Positions 18,297 to 26,182 of a stretch of DNA of 58,388 bases are shown piece after piece (position 1 is the first letter of the stretch; every line of letters starts with the position of its first letter). The notes beneath the pieces are model-generated. The model saw only the letters and a program-made list of their open reading frames with translations. It made no database searches and had not been told where the DNA came from. The DNA lies in the NCBI GenBank assembly GCA_001421175.1, contig LJKL01000001.1, forward strand, positions 1 to 58,388. The letters run 5' to 3'. The DNA comes from Methanomassiliicoccales archaeon RumEn M2. GTDB lineage: Archaea > Thermoplasmatota > Thermoplasmata > Methanomassiliicoccales > Methanomethylophilaceae. A program made the position numbers and the translations under genes.

Positions 18297-18907
18297 GCAT
18301 AGTTGCCTGCGATATACTCAAGAACGAGATAGAGCACCTGACGAAGGACGACCCCGACTTCGTCAGAAGGGAATATCTCGAATTCGCCCTCCACGTCTAT
18401 CCGGAGGATATGAGGATCAAGATAGAGGACACCGTCAACTCCCTCAAGGGGGAAGTGGACGCCGTCTTCGTCGGATATGCCGTGTGCAGCTCCCTCCAAG
18501 GCCTCACCAGAAACCTGGAGGTGCCGGCGGTCATGTTGGAGGGAGCGGACTGCATAGATGCGCTCCTGGGCTCCCAGGAGTACACCGAGGAGAAGAGGAT
18601 CTGCACCGGGACCTGGTTCTCATCCCCGGGATGGGCGGAAAAGGGAGTTGAAGGGATAATCAAAGAGCTTCATCTGGACTCTGTGGAAGGATACGATCCG
18701 AAGTTCTTCGTGGACATGCTCTTCGAATCGTATGAGAGATGCCTCTTCGTGGACAGCGGCATCGGGAGAACGGAGCACTACAGGAAGAAATCGGAAGAGG
18801 TTGCTGAGTACCTCGGCCTGAGGCATGAGTGCAGGACCTGCGGGCTCTCGAAACTGGAAGAGGCAATAAGCAAGGTTAAGGAATTGGGCGCTTCCCTGGC
18901 ATCATAA
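18287..18907 (+). CDS. DUF1638 domain protein
   Basis: A 206-residue protein matching DUF1638. It begins LGIVACDILKNEIE, followed by VDAVFVGYAVCSSLQGL, then ADCIDALLGSQEYTEE, TGTWFSSPGW and FVDSGIGRTEHYRKKSEEVAEYLG. Family members are common in methylotrophic methanogens and acetogens, often encoded near corrinoid-dependent methyltransferases; their biochemical role is unproven. Conserved Cys, Asp and Gly positions are present, including an ADCI block and a C-terminal CRTCG. Translation is coupled to the Sel1 protein by a 10-nt overlap. Confidence 0.8.
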   Translation: MRLGIVACDILKNEIEHLTKDDPDFVRREYLEFALHVYPEDMRIKIEDTVNSLKGEVDAVFVGYAVCSSLQGLTRNLEVPAVMLEGADCIDALLGSQEYTEEKRICTGTWFSSPGWAEKGVEGIIKELHLDSVEGYDPKFFVDMLFESYERCLFVDSGIGRTEHYRKKSEEVAEYLGLRHECRTCGLSKLEEAISKVKELGASLAS

Positions 18908-19031
18908 CGCTGGCGGTTTGGAATATCCTCAAAATAAGCCTAAAATAATGCAGATTCCGGTAATTGAGCCGATATTGAAAAGGGCCCTCCATACGTTGTG
19001 TAGAAATTTCTGGATGACCTTTGAAATCAAA

Positions 19032-19046
19032 CAAATAAATTATAGT
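19032..19046 (+). promoter_or_regulatory. TATA-like box for the trypsin-like protease gene
   Basis: AAATAAATTATAGT is centred about 29 nt upstream of ATG 19068, consistent with a leaderless archaeal transcript. It supports the internal ATG over the upstream in-frame start at 18918. Confidence 0.4.
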
Positions 19047-19067
19047 CACCTTATCAATCACCGTCTG

Positions 19068-19928
19068 ATGTTCGCCGATGCCGTCGAGAAAGCGATGAAG
19101 TTCACAAGGCCCGTGATCATCTCCTACAGAACCCTGGACGGCACGGTGGTCTCCAGCTGCGCCTCCTTCGTGATGCTCAACCGAGAAGGGTGGATGGTAA
19201 CCGCCGGGCACGTTTTCGATTCGATGACCCGTCTGAACGACGATGGTGAGAAGATACGACAGGCGAACACAGCTAACACAGACGGGAACGAACATGTCAA
19301 GATGGATCCGAAATGGGTGACCAACCAATCATTTTGGTGGGGCTGGGACGGCGTGACCATCAAGAACGTGTACATCAGCCGGGAGATAGACGTGGCCATA
19401 GGTAAGCTGGAGCCATTTAACCCTGACTGGATTCTGGAGTACCCTGTGATGAAGGACCCGGACACCATGCGGCCCGGAACGAGTCTGTGCCGCATCGGAT
19501 TCCCGTTCACGAAGAGCACAACAGATTTCAGTGAGAAGACCCAAACCTTCCATATACGCGAAGGGGTGCTGCCGATGCCGTTCTTCCCCAACGACTGCAT
19601 TCACACCAGGAACATCTACATGGGGAGAAGCTCTGATGGATATGATATGTCATACATCGAAACGTCCACTCCCGGCATGAGGGGGCAATCCGGAGGGCCG
19701 ATATTCGATCGTTCCTGCAAGATCGCAGGGATCCAGGTCAAAACGGCTCACTTACCCTTGGGTTTCCATCCGACGATAAGGAAGCCGAACGGCGAGGTTG
19801 TTGTTGAGAATCAGTTCATCAACGTCGGCCTGGGTGTTCATGTGAGAACGCTGACGGAGATGCTTGATTCGCTGGGTGTCAAGTATACGTCAGAATCTAA
19901 AGACAGAGGGTTTAGGGTGAATGACTAA
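19068..19928 (+). CDS. trypsin-like serine protease, cytoplasmic
   Basis: A 286-residue chymotrypsin-fold (S1-like) peptidase. The catalytic triad is visible: His48 in TAGHVF, Asp108 in REIDVAIGKLE and Ser208 in RGQSGGPIF. No signal peptide is predicted from ATG 19068, so it probably acts inside the cell. The frame is open back to 18918, but that extension lies across the promoter-like TATA box and has unlike composition. The gene sits directly upstream of the Vsr/methyltransferase/restriction module, with only 4 nt to the convergent vsr stop. That makes a defence role (for example an effector protease) plausible, but this is inference from location only. Confidence 0.75.
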   Translation: MFADAVEKAMKFTRPVIISYRTLDGTVVSSCASFVMLNREGWMVTAGHVFDSMTRLNDDGEKIRQANTANTDGNEHVKMDPKWVTNQSFWWGWDGVTIKNVYISREIDVAIGKLEPFNPDWILEYPVMKDPDTMRPGTSLCRIGFPFTKSTTDFSEKTQTFHIREGVLPMPFFPNDCIHTRNIYMGRSSDGYDMSYIETSTPGMRGQSGGPIFDRSCKIAGIQVKTAHLPLGFHPTIRKPNGEVVVENQFINVGLGVHVRTLTEMLDSLGVKYTSESKDRGFRVND

Positions 19929-19932
19929 GTCC

Positions 19933-20346
19933 TCATGTGCGGAACAGGGCATCTTCGACCTTGTCCGCGCATGCAGAAACATCCTTTTTGATATCTTTGC
20001 TCCAGAATCGGATGACAGTATATCCCATATCATCGAGCAAAGAGTTGACTTCCAGATCTCTGGCCATATTGCGTTCAATTTTCGGGATCCAAAAATCCCT
20101 GTTCGATTTTATACGGTCTTTCTGCTTATCCCAATCATACCCGTGCCAAAATTCGGAATCACAGAAAACTGCGACCCTTTTGCCCTTGAAAACGATGTCA
20201 GGGCATCCGGGCAGTTCTCTGCGGTTCTTCTGATATTTCAGTCCCCTTCTCCACAGTTCATTACGAAGCATAATCTCGATCTTCGTATCTCTGGAACGTA
20301 TTGCCTGCATGTTCTTTCTGCGCTGTTCTGGTGTGTGGGTATCCAT
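19933..20346 (-). CDS. vsr: very-short-patch-repair (Vsr) mismatch endonuclease
   Basis: A 137-residue Vsr endonuclease that nicks T:G mismatches produced when 5-methylcytosine deaminates. Motifs are MQAIRSRDTKIE at the N-terminus, LPGCPDIVF (catalytic Asp) and VAVFCDSEFWHGYDW (Asp/Phe/Trp/His active-site block), then a C-terminal WIPKIERN and VIRFWSKDI. It is divergent from the C5-methyltransferase gene, with a 105-bp shared regulatory gap, the classic arrangement of Vsr with a cytosine methyltransferase. Confidence 0.92.
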   Translation of the reverse strand: MDTHTPEQRRKNMQAIRSRDTKIEIMLRNELWRRGLKYQKNRRELPGCPDIVFKGKRVAVFCDSEFWHGYDWDKQKDRIKSNRDFWIPKIERNMARDLEVNSLLDDMGYTVIRFWSKDIKKDVSACADKVEDALFRT

Positions 20347-20451
20347 GATCTGAGGTTCAATATCTCGGAAAGATATTGAATATTTAATAGAACCTAGCAG
20401 GGTTTAATACAGTATATCTTATTGGGATAATCAGCTGAAAAGGAAAGAGAA

Positions 20452-21549
20452 ATGAAAATCGACAACGGAAAGGTGTACAAATCTATTGATCTGTTCGCCG
20501 GAATAGGCGGTATACGCATAGGTTTCGAACGCGCGTTCGGAGACAGAATAAAGACTAATTTCGTCTCAGAATGGGATAAATATGCTCAGAAGACGTATGT
20601 TGCCAATTTTCATGATGATTTTGAGATTGCGGGAGACATCACCGAAATAGACGCCAAGAACATTCCCGCGTTCAACATATGCCTTGCAGGATTCCCGTGC
20701 CAGGCCTTTTCAATCGCAGGGAACAAACGGGGCTTCAAAGATGATTATAAAGGAAGATGTCGCGGAACCCTTTTCTTCGATGTTGCCAGAATCTGTGAGG
20801 AACACAGGCCAGAGGTCATATTCTGCGAGAACGTCAAAGGTCTTACTATCCACGACAAAGGGAACACACTCCGAGTCATAACTGAAACTCTGGAAGAATT
20901 GGGATACAATGTGTACCAGAAGGTACTTAACAGCAAGGACTTCGGTGTCCCCCAGAACCGTGAGAGAATCTACATCGTCGCTTTCAGGAAAGACATAGAC
21001 AGCTCTGGATTTACCTTCCCCCAGGGCAAAGATACGGGAGTTCGCATACGCGACATCATGGAAAAAGAGGTTCCTTCCATCAAATACTATCTGAGTGACA
21101 AATATTTGGATGGTCTTGAAAAACATAGGGCCAGACATGAATCCAAAGGCCACGGTTTCGGATACGTCATAAGAGACCTCAATGATACGGCCGGAGCCAT
21201 TGTATGCGGCGGAATGGGCCGAGAGAGGAATCTTCTGATTGACAACCGCCTGACCGACCGGACTCCTGTCACAAACATAAAAGGTAAGGTTAATGAACAC
21301 GGAGTAAGGAGGATGACTCCGAGGGAATGGGCGAGGCTTCAGGGATTCCCTGATTCATTCAGATTACCTCTGGCTGACACCCACAGCTATAAACAGCTCG
21401 GAAACAGCGTTACCGTTACTGTAATAGAAGCTATTGCAAAACAGATCAGAGTTGTCCTTGACGGTAAATGTCAGCCGGCATCATCGGAGACGAAAAAATG
21501 GGAAAACACAGCGGCAACAGAGGCGAATGGTCAGAGCTGTACGTATTGA
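20452..21549 (+). CDS. C5-cytosine DNA methyltransferase (HpaII-like R-M system)
   Basis: A 365-residue Dcm/HpaII-type methyltransferase. Motif I is DLFAGIGGIRIGF. Motif IV is GFPCQAFSIAG with catalytic Cys83. Motif VI is FCENVKGL, motif VIII is VPQNRERIYIV, and the C-terminal motifs are RMTPREWARLQGFPDSF and KQLGNSVTVTVIEAIA. All key motifs are intact. A Shine-Dalgarno-like GGAAAGAG precedes ATG 20452. The 3' end overlaps the restriction gene, so expression is coupled. The recognition sequence is inferred to be CCGG because the partner looks like HpaII; it cannot be read from the methyltransferase alone. Codon use is more A/T-rich than in flanking core genes, a sign of transfer. Confidence 0.92.
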   Translation: MKIDNGKVYKSIDLFAGIGGIRIGFERAFGDRIKTNFVSEWDKYAQKTYVANFHDDFEIAGDITEIDAKNIPAFNICLAGFPCQAFSIAGNKRGFKDDYKGRCRGTLFFDVARICEEHRPEVIFCENVKGLTIHDKGNTLRVITETLEELGYNVYQKVLNSKDFGVPQNRERIYIVAFRKDIDSSGFTFPQGKDTGVRIRDIMEKEVPSIKYYLSDKYLDGLEKHRARHESKGHGFGYVIRDLNDTAGAIVCGGMGRERNLLIDNRLTDRTPVTNIKGKVNEHGVRRMTPREWARLQGFPDSFRLPLADTHSYKQLGNSVTVTVIEAIAKQIRVVLDGKCQPASSETKKWENTAATEANGQSCTY

Positions 21550-22610
21550 TTAAAATACTCGCGGACGGACGCTTATACGGTGCAGATAAGCACGGAAAAC
21601 GTACGGACGACGTCTATTATGATGTAAATAAGGTAATCAGGAAAGAAAACAACGTTGAAATTGAGTATGTGATATCCGAAGACAAAAAATATATCGAGGT
21701 CGTCATTGCTGGAAAAAAGAAGGCCACAATAGAAGCCGACAGGATAGTCGAGGAATCGGAACACCTTTTTGATGCCATTATTCGGAGCTCAAGCAGAACA
21801 TTCTCGGTTGACCGGACAGAGCTCCTGATGGATGAGTTGTACTGCACGAAGCTCAAATCCCCTTCCTCCGATAAATCAGATATCAGGATACAGATACATG
21901 ATCACCGTACTGGTCTGGAGCCCACTCTGGGATTCAGTATAAAATCCGCTTTGGGCAGCTTACCCACGCTTGTAAATTCTAGCGGGTCGACCAATGTTAT
22001 CTTCGATCTCATCGGGAACATGACCTCTGAAATTGCAGAGGTTGTTAATTTTTCTGGAAAAGAAGGAGATTGGGGCAAAAAGCGCATAACACTGAGCGAA
22101 AGATACCAAAGTCTTTATTCTAACGGCATCGAACTTAAGTACACCGGAACACAAAATTCCATTTTTGAAGATAATCTGAGGATGATAGACTCCTCACTTC
22201 CCGAGATTCTGGCAGAAATGCTCAAACTTCATTATGTTGAGGGAATAAGCGACATAAGCGAACAGATCAAAATCCTTTCAAAAAGGAATCCCTTGGAGTA
22301 CAGGAAACCTGGCGAATATCCATATTATGAGTTCAAAATAAAGAAACTGCTCGTATCATATGCTTTGGGTATGCGTTCATCTGCTCCCTGGAAAGGGGAT
22401 GAGCAGGCAAGCGGAGGATACATTATTGTGAAAGAGGACGGAGACGTACTTTGTTATCATCTTTACAACAGGAATGATTTCGAAGATTATTTAGTCCAGC
22501 ATACAAAGTTGGATACTCCCTCTACGACAAGACATGAGTACTCTAACGTGTACAAAACTCTTAATGAAAAATATAGATTGAAATTGAATCTACAGATACG
22601 ATTTAAATGA
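21498..22610 (+). CDS. HpaII-family type II restriction endonuclease
   Basis: A 370-residue protein whose N-terminus (MGKHSGNRGEWSELYVLIKILADGRLYGAD) and later GLEPTLGFSIKSALGS..TLVN block match what I know of the HpaII restriction endonuclease family (CCGG specificity). The FSIKS region supplies the Lys expected after the acidic catalytic residues. Two starts are possible: ATG 21468, or ATG 21498 preceded by GGAGACG at good distance; I prefer the latter. It overlaps the methyltransferase reading frame by about 50 nt. AT-rich relative to the core genes. Together with the methyltransferase and Vsr it makes a complete type II R-M unit. Confidence 0.75.
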   Translation: MGKHSGNRGEWSELYVLIKILADGRLYGADKHGKRTDDVYYDVNKVIRKENNVEIEYVISEDKKYIEVVIAGKKKATIEADRIVEESEHLFDAIIRSSSRTFSVDRTELLMDELYCTKLKSPSSDKSDIRIQIHDHRTGLEPTLGFSIKSALGSLPTLVNSSGSTNVIFDLIGNMTSEIAEVVNFSGKEGDWGKKRITLSERYQSLYSNGIELKYTGTQNSIFEDNLRMIDSSLPEILAEMLKLHYVEGISDISEQIKILSKRNPLEYRKPGEYPYYEFKIKKLLVSYALGMRSSAPWKGDEQASGGYIIVKEDGDVLCYHLYNRNDFEDYLVQHTKLDTPSTTRHEYSNVYKTLNEKYRLKLNLQIRFK

Positions 22611-22904
22611 TCTCATAGATTCAAAATTACGAATAGACTTCACCGACGAATCACATTCTGCATATGAGCAACTGAACAAATGCGGACAAATGTTATATTG
22701 AATGCAAAGAGAAGGATAAAATTAAGAATTACAATGAACAGAAATCATCTTCATCCTTATTTCTGAGGACTCAATATTAGCAGAATTAACTTGTTTTTTT
22801 TAAACTGTATAACAGAACGAACAAAACCGCCTGTTGGTGTATTGAACTTTGTATATGGCCACCTATCAGCAAATGAATTAAGTCTCCTCCCTAATATCCT
22901 TATT
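22611..22904. other. gene-free gap between restriction enzyme and small protein
   Basis: About 294 bp, A/T-rich, with no convincing reading frame on either strand. It contains a TATATGG-like stretch near 22850-22858 that could serve the downstream gene, and A/T runs typical of archaeal termination. I see no RNA structure. Confidence 0.5.
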
Positions 22905-23243
22905 ATGCCGTTCGCACTGGATGGAAAGATATTCGACGGCCCTCTGTACCTGGGCAAGGACAAGCTGCCGACCTCGGCGGGAATAGCCCTTGTCTGCACA
23001 GAGGCCGGAGAGGGCGTCAAGATAATGAGCATTCTCTGCGGGGACAATCTCGAATCCGTGATAACCGGAAGCCCCAAGAACGACTGCTGGAAGAAGCACG
23101 CATACCACGGAAGAGTGGACGTTTACGTATACACGAAGGAATCCACAGCCAAAGAGAGGGAAGAGTACTGCAGGAAGGTCCTTGACCGCGACAGGAAATG
23201 GATGTTCTGCGAAGAAGCGCCGAAGATCGAGGACGACTTCTAG
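22905..23243 (+). CDS. small protein of unknown function
   Basis: A 112-residue soluble protein. The composition changes sharply from AT-rich to GC-rich exactly at ATG 22905 (MPFALDGKIFDGPLYLG), so I chose this start rather than the open extension upstream. Features include a CW pair (NDCWKKH) and a charged C-terminal helix (TAKEREEYCRKVLDRDRKW). The layout vaguely recalls GIY-YIG-like small proteins, but the GIY and YIG motifs are not clearly present, so I do not assign it. It converges on the permease gene with a 4-nt overlap of stop codons. Confidence 0.5.
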   Translation: MPFALDGKIFDGPLYLGKDKLPTSAGIALVCTEAGEGVKIMSILCGDNLESVITGSPKNDCWKKHAYHGRVDVYVYTKESTAKEREEYCRKVLDRDRKWMFCEEAPKIEDDF

Positions 23244-24490
23244 AACAGGGAAAGCATCAGGATCAACAGTCCCGTGGTAACTGCGGCCATAGGTATGCCT
23301 ATGGCCATCAATCTTATCAGATCGATCTCCACGCCGTAGCGCTCCGCGGATTCCGCAACGATGACGTTGGCTGCGGAGCCCAGGAACGTGGCATTGCCTC
23401 CCAGCGTCGATGCTCCCGCCAGCACGTACCACAGGATCTCCGGGCCCGGGGGCATGAGATTCGACAGCAGCATAACCGCCGGAACATTGCTGACCAGGTT
23501 GCTCAAGACCAGAGAGAACAGTGACAACGAAAGTATCGTGGGCGTCTCCCCCGGCCCGAAGCCCGGGAACAGAGCGGAGATCTCCCCCAGAAGACCGGAG
23601 ACGGATACTCCCTCCATAACTACGAACAATCCTATGAAGAAGGCGATTATGGACCAGTCCACCCTCTTGACGACCCAGGGGCCCCGGGTGCGGTCCTTCG
23701 ACAGAACGACAATAACGGCAACGGCAGCTGCGCACACGGCCGGAACGTAAAGGGGGACCCCAACGAAACTGGATATGATGAACCCGGCGAACATGGCCAC
23801 CATCACGAAGATCATGAAGCGCAGCCTCGTGATGTCTATCTCCGCCGGTTCCTCCTTATGCACTTTGGTCTCCACCTCCGCCTCTATGCGCTTCCTGAAC
23901 ACCGCGTATACGATGAGATATGCCACGGGCATGCACGCCAACGCAACGGGGGCGAGATGCAGGGAGAAGTCAATGAATCCCAGGCCTGCGAATGAGACGA
24001 TATACGCATTCTGAGGATTGCCTATGGCTGTAGCAACGCTGCCGATGTTGGCGGACATGAGCATCCCGACGATGTAGGGTATCGGGTCCGCCCTGATCTT
24101 GGCACAAGTCCTTATGACGATGGGCGTGAACAGCAGTACCACGGCATCATTCAGGACCAGGGCGGCCAGAAGAGCCGATATGCCCATTATCCCTGCCAGC
24201 AGCGCCTTCCGTGTCCTGAACCGATCCACCAGTATCTTAGAGATCACTTCGAACAGACCGCAGTACTCAAGACCCACGACGAGGACCATCATGCCTATGA
24301 GCAGGAACAGCACATCGAAGTCAATGGAGCGCCACGCTTCTGTTACAGACACCACGCCCAAGAGGATCATGAGTGTCAGACCGATAAGGGCGGCGACACC
24401 TCTGCCTATGCGCAGTTTCCCGGGCAGTCGGACCATTATCAGCACGTATGTCAGTAAGAATATGCTTAGGGCAACGTGCATGGTCTCCAC
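23240..24490 (-). CDS. ArsB/NhaD-like anion/Na+ permease (IT superfamily)
   Basis: A membrane transporter of 413-416 residues in the ion-transporter (ArsB/CitT/NhaD) superfamily. It has two homologous halves with about 11-12 hydrophobic segments. The first half has LNDAVVLLFTPIV and IGSVATAIGNPQN, and the second half has NLVSNVPAVMLLSN and LGGNATFLGSAANVIVAE. These paired N-D/N-P hairpin motifs are diagnostic of the superfamily. Substrate (arsenite, Na+/H+ or a carboxylate) is undetermined; there is no arsR, arsA or arsC next to it. Two starts are possible: GTG 24490, which a TATA box 28 nt upstream would make leaderless, or ATG 24481. Confidence 0.8.
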   Translation of the reverse strand: METMHVALSIFLLTYVLIMVRLPGKLRIGRGVAALIGLTLMILLGVVSVTEAWRSIDFDVLFLLIGMMVLVVGLEYCGLFEVISKILVDRFRTRKALLAGIMGISALLAALVLNDAVVLLFTPIVIRTCAKIRADPIPYIVGMLMSANIGSVATAIGNPQNAYIVSFAGLGFIDFSLHLAPVALACMPVAYLIVYAVFRKRIEAEVETKVHKEEPAEIDITRLRFMIFVMVAMFAGFIISSFVGVPLYVPAVCAAAVAVIVVLSKDRTRGPWVVKRVDWSIIAFFIGLFVVMEGVSVSGLLGEISALFPGFGPGETPTILSLSLFSLVLSNLVSNVPAVMLLSNLMPPGPEILWYVLAGASTLGGNATFLGSAANVIVAESAERYGVEIDLIRLMAIGIPMAAVTTGLLILMLSLF

Positions 24491-24514
24491 ATAGGACCTT
24501 CCATAACAATACGG

Positions 24515-24523
24515 ATTTATATC
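24515..24523 (-). promoter_or_regulatory. TATA-like box of the ArsB-like permease
   Basis: The minus strand reads AGATATAAA here, about 28 nt upstream of GTG 24490. It is at the edge of the long AT-rich gap, so chance occurrence is possible. Confidence 0.4.
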
Positions 24524-24674
24524 TTTTAGATGGAGGGTTTTTTCTCTTTATTGTTAAGGCATTACAAATTAATATGATTACTTTATTCAGTTTATTTATT
24601 GCAAAGTATGATATTCGTCAACTTAACACCCATTTAATAAAGTGATGTAAATTTTTTCATACTCTGAAAAACGA

Positions 24675-24732
24675 TTAACAATGTTAAAAAATATGGTGTA
24701 ATAATTAACAATGTTAAAATTAACATTGTTAA
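24675..24732. repeat. cluster of three TTAACAATGTTAA palindrome-like 13-mers
   Basis: TTAACAATGTTAA occurs at 24675-24687 and 24705-24717, and its reverse complement TTAACATTGTTAA at 24720-24732. The last two form an inverted repeat with 15-nt arms (AATTAACAATGTTAA) around a 2-nt centre. Each 13-mer is itself a near-palindrome, so it could bind a dimeric regulator or recombinase. Confidence 0.7.
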
Positions 24733-24876
24733 TTTATTAAAATCTCATATTCATTATTTATTTAGCTGATTACTTTATAGATTAAATTAATTTTAAAATA
24801 ATTATTTTTTGAAAAAAATTACAATTAAAATAGAAAAATATCCCTATTTTCTTTAAAAAAGCCAAAAATCAACTAA

Positions 24877-24954
24877 AAATGCTCATTTTGCTGTAAAACC
24901 ACCAAAAATTCCGTCCACGACGGTACCCCGAATATCAACTTAAACTGAGCATTT
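24877..24954. repeat. inverted repeat AAATGCTCA/TGAGCATTT enclosing a small hairpin
   Basis: AAATGCTCA (24877-24885) is the exact reverse complement of TGAGCATTT (24946-24954). Between them lies CCGTCCACGACGG (24911-24923), able to form a 4-bp hairpin. It is the only GC-containing island in the AT-rich stretch. Confidence 0.5.
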
Positions 24955-25183
24955 ACGAGCTGTTTAGGGTATACGTTTTGCCTAAAACAATACTATCTTT
25001 TCTTATCTCCGGTTCACATCCAGCATTTGAAGGAAAGAATGAAGAAGATCCATAGATGATCTATCGAATACCGAAGAATATGGGCCTATTTTATTCAGCA
25101 CAGCTTTAGTTCAATATGTTTCTTATTTATTAATTAAGTAAAGATATTTGCTTAATTTTTATTGTTGCAATTCATTTAATGAA

Positions 25184-25233
25184 TTAACACCGTTAAAACC
25201 CATTTACAACACACAATTAATTAACAATGTTAA
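25184..25233. repeat. further copies of the TTAAC(n)GTTAA motif
   Basis: A variant TTAACACCGTTAA at 25184-25196 and an exact TTAACAATGTTAA at 25221-25233 lie about 0.5 kb from the main cluster in the same gap. Confidence 0.6.
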
Positions 25234-26134
25234 TAAATCATCAAAATAAAATAAAATTTTTTCGTAAAAAGTACAAAAAGCAATAGTGTAATAAAATAAT
25301 AGTTGGTTAAGGTGTAAGATTAAATTATATTGAATTTAGACCTATAAATCAAAAACATAGAAAAAATGAATAATTTCACATTTAAGCATGATCAACAAAA
25401 ATTCACGATTTTACCTGCAAGAGACTTCCATGAGGTGAACAGAAGAATGGACAAGCACCGAATACATGATTGTCAGATCTGAATTGAAAATGTGAATGCA
25501 CCCTTCCGTGCGGAACGCCTGCATAACGGGCTGTACGGACGGGGCCGTCTGATCCGTTGAAATCGTTTGTTCCTTACCTTGCGATGAATGCAACTATCTC
25601 CGTCCCCGATCTTTAGGGTCTTAGACTGAGCATCCGACGAGATTCACCGCCATCACAAAAGTATAAACATATCACTGCAAAGGGGATATCCCGGCATCCT
25701 CTTCATCCGGAACCTAATGTATTTGATTCTTTTACAAAAGGCAGATCATGATGCATCGCAAACCCTTCGTATCCTCTCGCAGGCTTGTTAATAAGACAAA
25801 GCATATCTCCGCACCTAAACGCCGCCTGAGGCCGCGAATTCTATTCACTGCATTTTCCGTCTGTAAGAATGCACAGTCCTGACCTATGACTGAGATGACT
25901 TGTGCACGGACTTGAGGTGCGCACCCATTCCGTTCTGTGCCCTCCTCCTTCGACGCTTGCACCGTTCAGTCTCGAAAGGGCACGAACCTATTCCGTAAAT
26001 CACACTCGGTCTTATCTTCAAAATGAGTTGATTCTGATCACAGTGCTCTGATCAAAGATCATGGATTGACTGCCAATGAAAACTGCAAAGATTTCAATAT
26101 GATGGGACCGGATGCCAAATTTCACCATTACAAA

Positions 26135-26157
26135 AAGAAAGGAAAAGGAAAAGGTTT
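26135..26157 (-). terminator. pyrimidine-tract terminator of the SatP-like gene
   Basis: Downstream of the stop codon the minus strand reads CCTTTTCCTTTTCCTTTC then TTTTT, a T-rich run of the type that ends archaeal transcription without a hairpin. Confidence 0.45.
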
Positions 26158-26182
26158 GGTTGAGAACCATCTCGATTCAGGA

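Larger units (their letters stand above)
24531..26134. other. long AT-rich gene-free region with palindromic repeats
   Basis: About 1.6 kb without a credible gene. The first part (to about 25400) is extremely A/T-rich, with repeated 13-mers TTAACAATGTTAA and a structured island at about 24877-24954. The second part (about 25400-26060) has near-average GC, but every frame is short and resembles nothing I know; it could be decayed coding DNA. No tRNA, no CRISPR and no origin-associated gene is present. Confidence 0.6.

Noticed and set aside
17759..18299. Possible pyrrolysine (TAG) read-through at genes ending in TAG (YgiQ at 17759-17761, Sel1 at 18294-18296, others)
   Set aside because: Methanomassiliicoccales can use TAG for pyrrolysine, but the next gene starts right after or across these stops and the Sel1 stop is followed by another TAG; no methylamine methyltransferase is present.
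24675..25233. CRISPR array
   Set aside because: Repeats are 13 nt, irregularly spaced and without uniform spacers; no cas genes are present.
25411..25962. Two short minus-strand frames in the AT-rich gap (about 25411-25593 and 25732-25962)
   Set aside because: They are short, have no ribosome site, no recognisable domain and unnatural amino-acid composition; probably chance frames in non-coding DNA.
24531..26134. Chromosomal replication origin
   Set aside because: The region is AT-rich with repeats, but there is no orc1/cdc6 gene nearby and the repeats do not resemble known ORB motifs. It cannot be excluded without GC-skew data.
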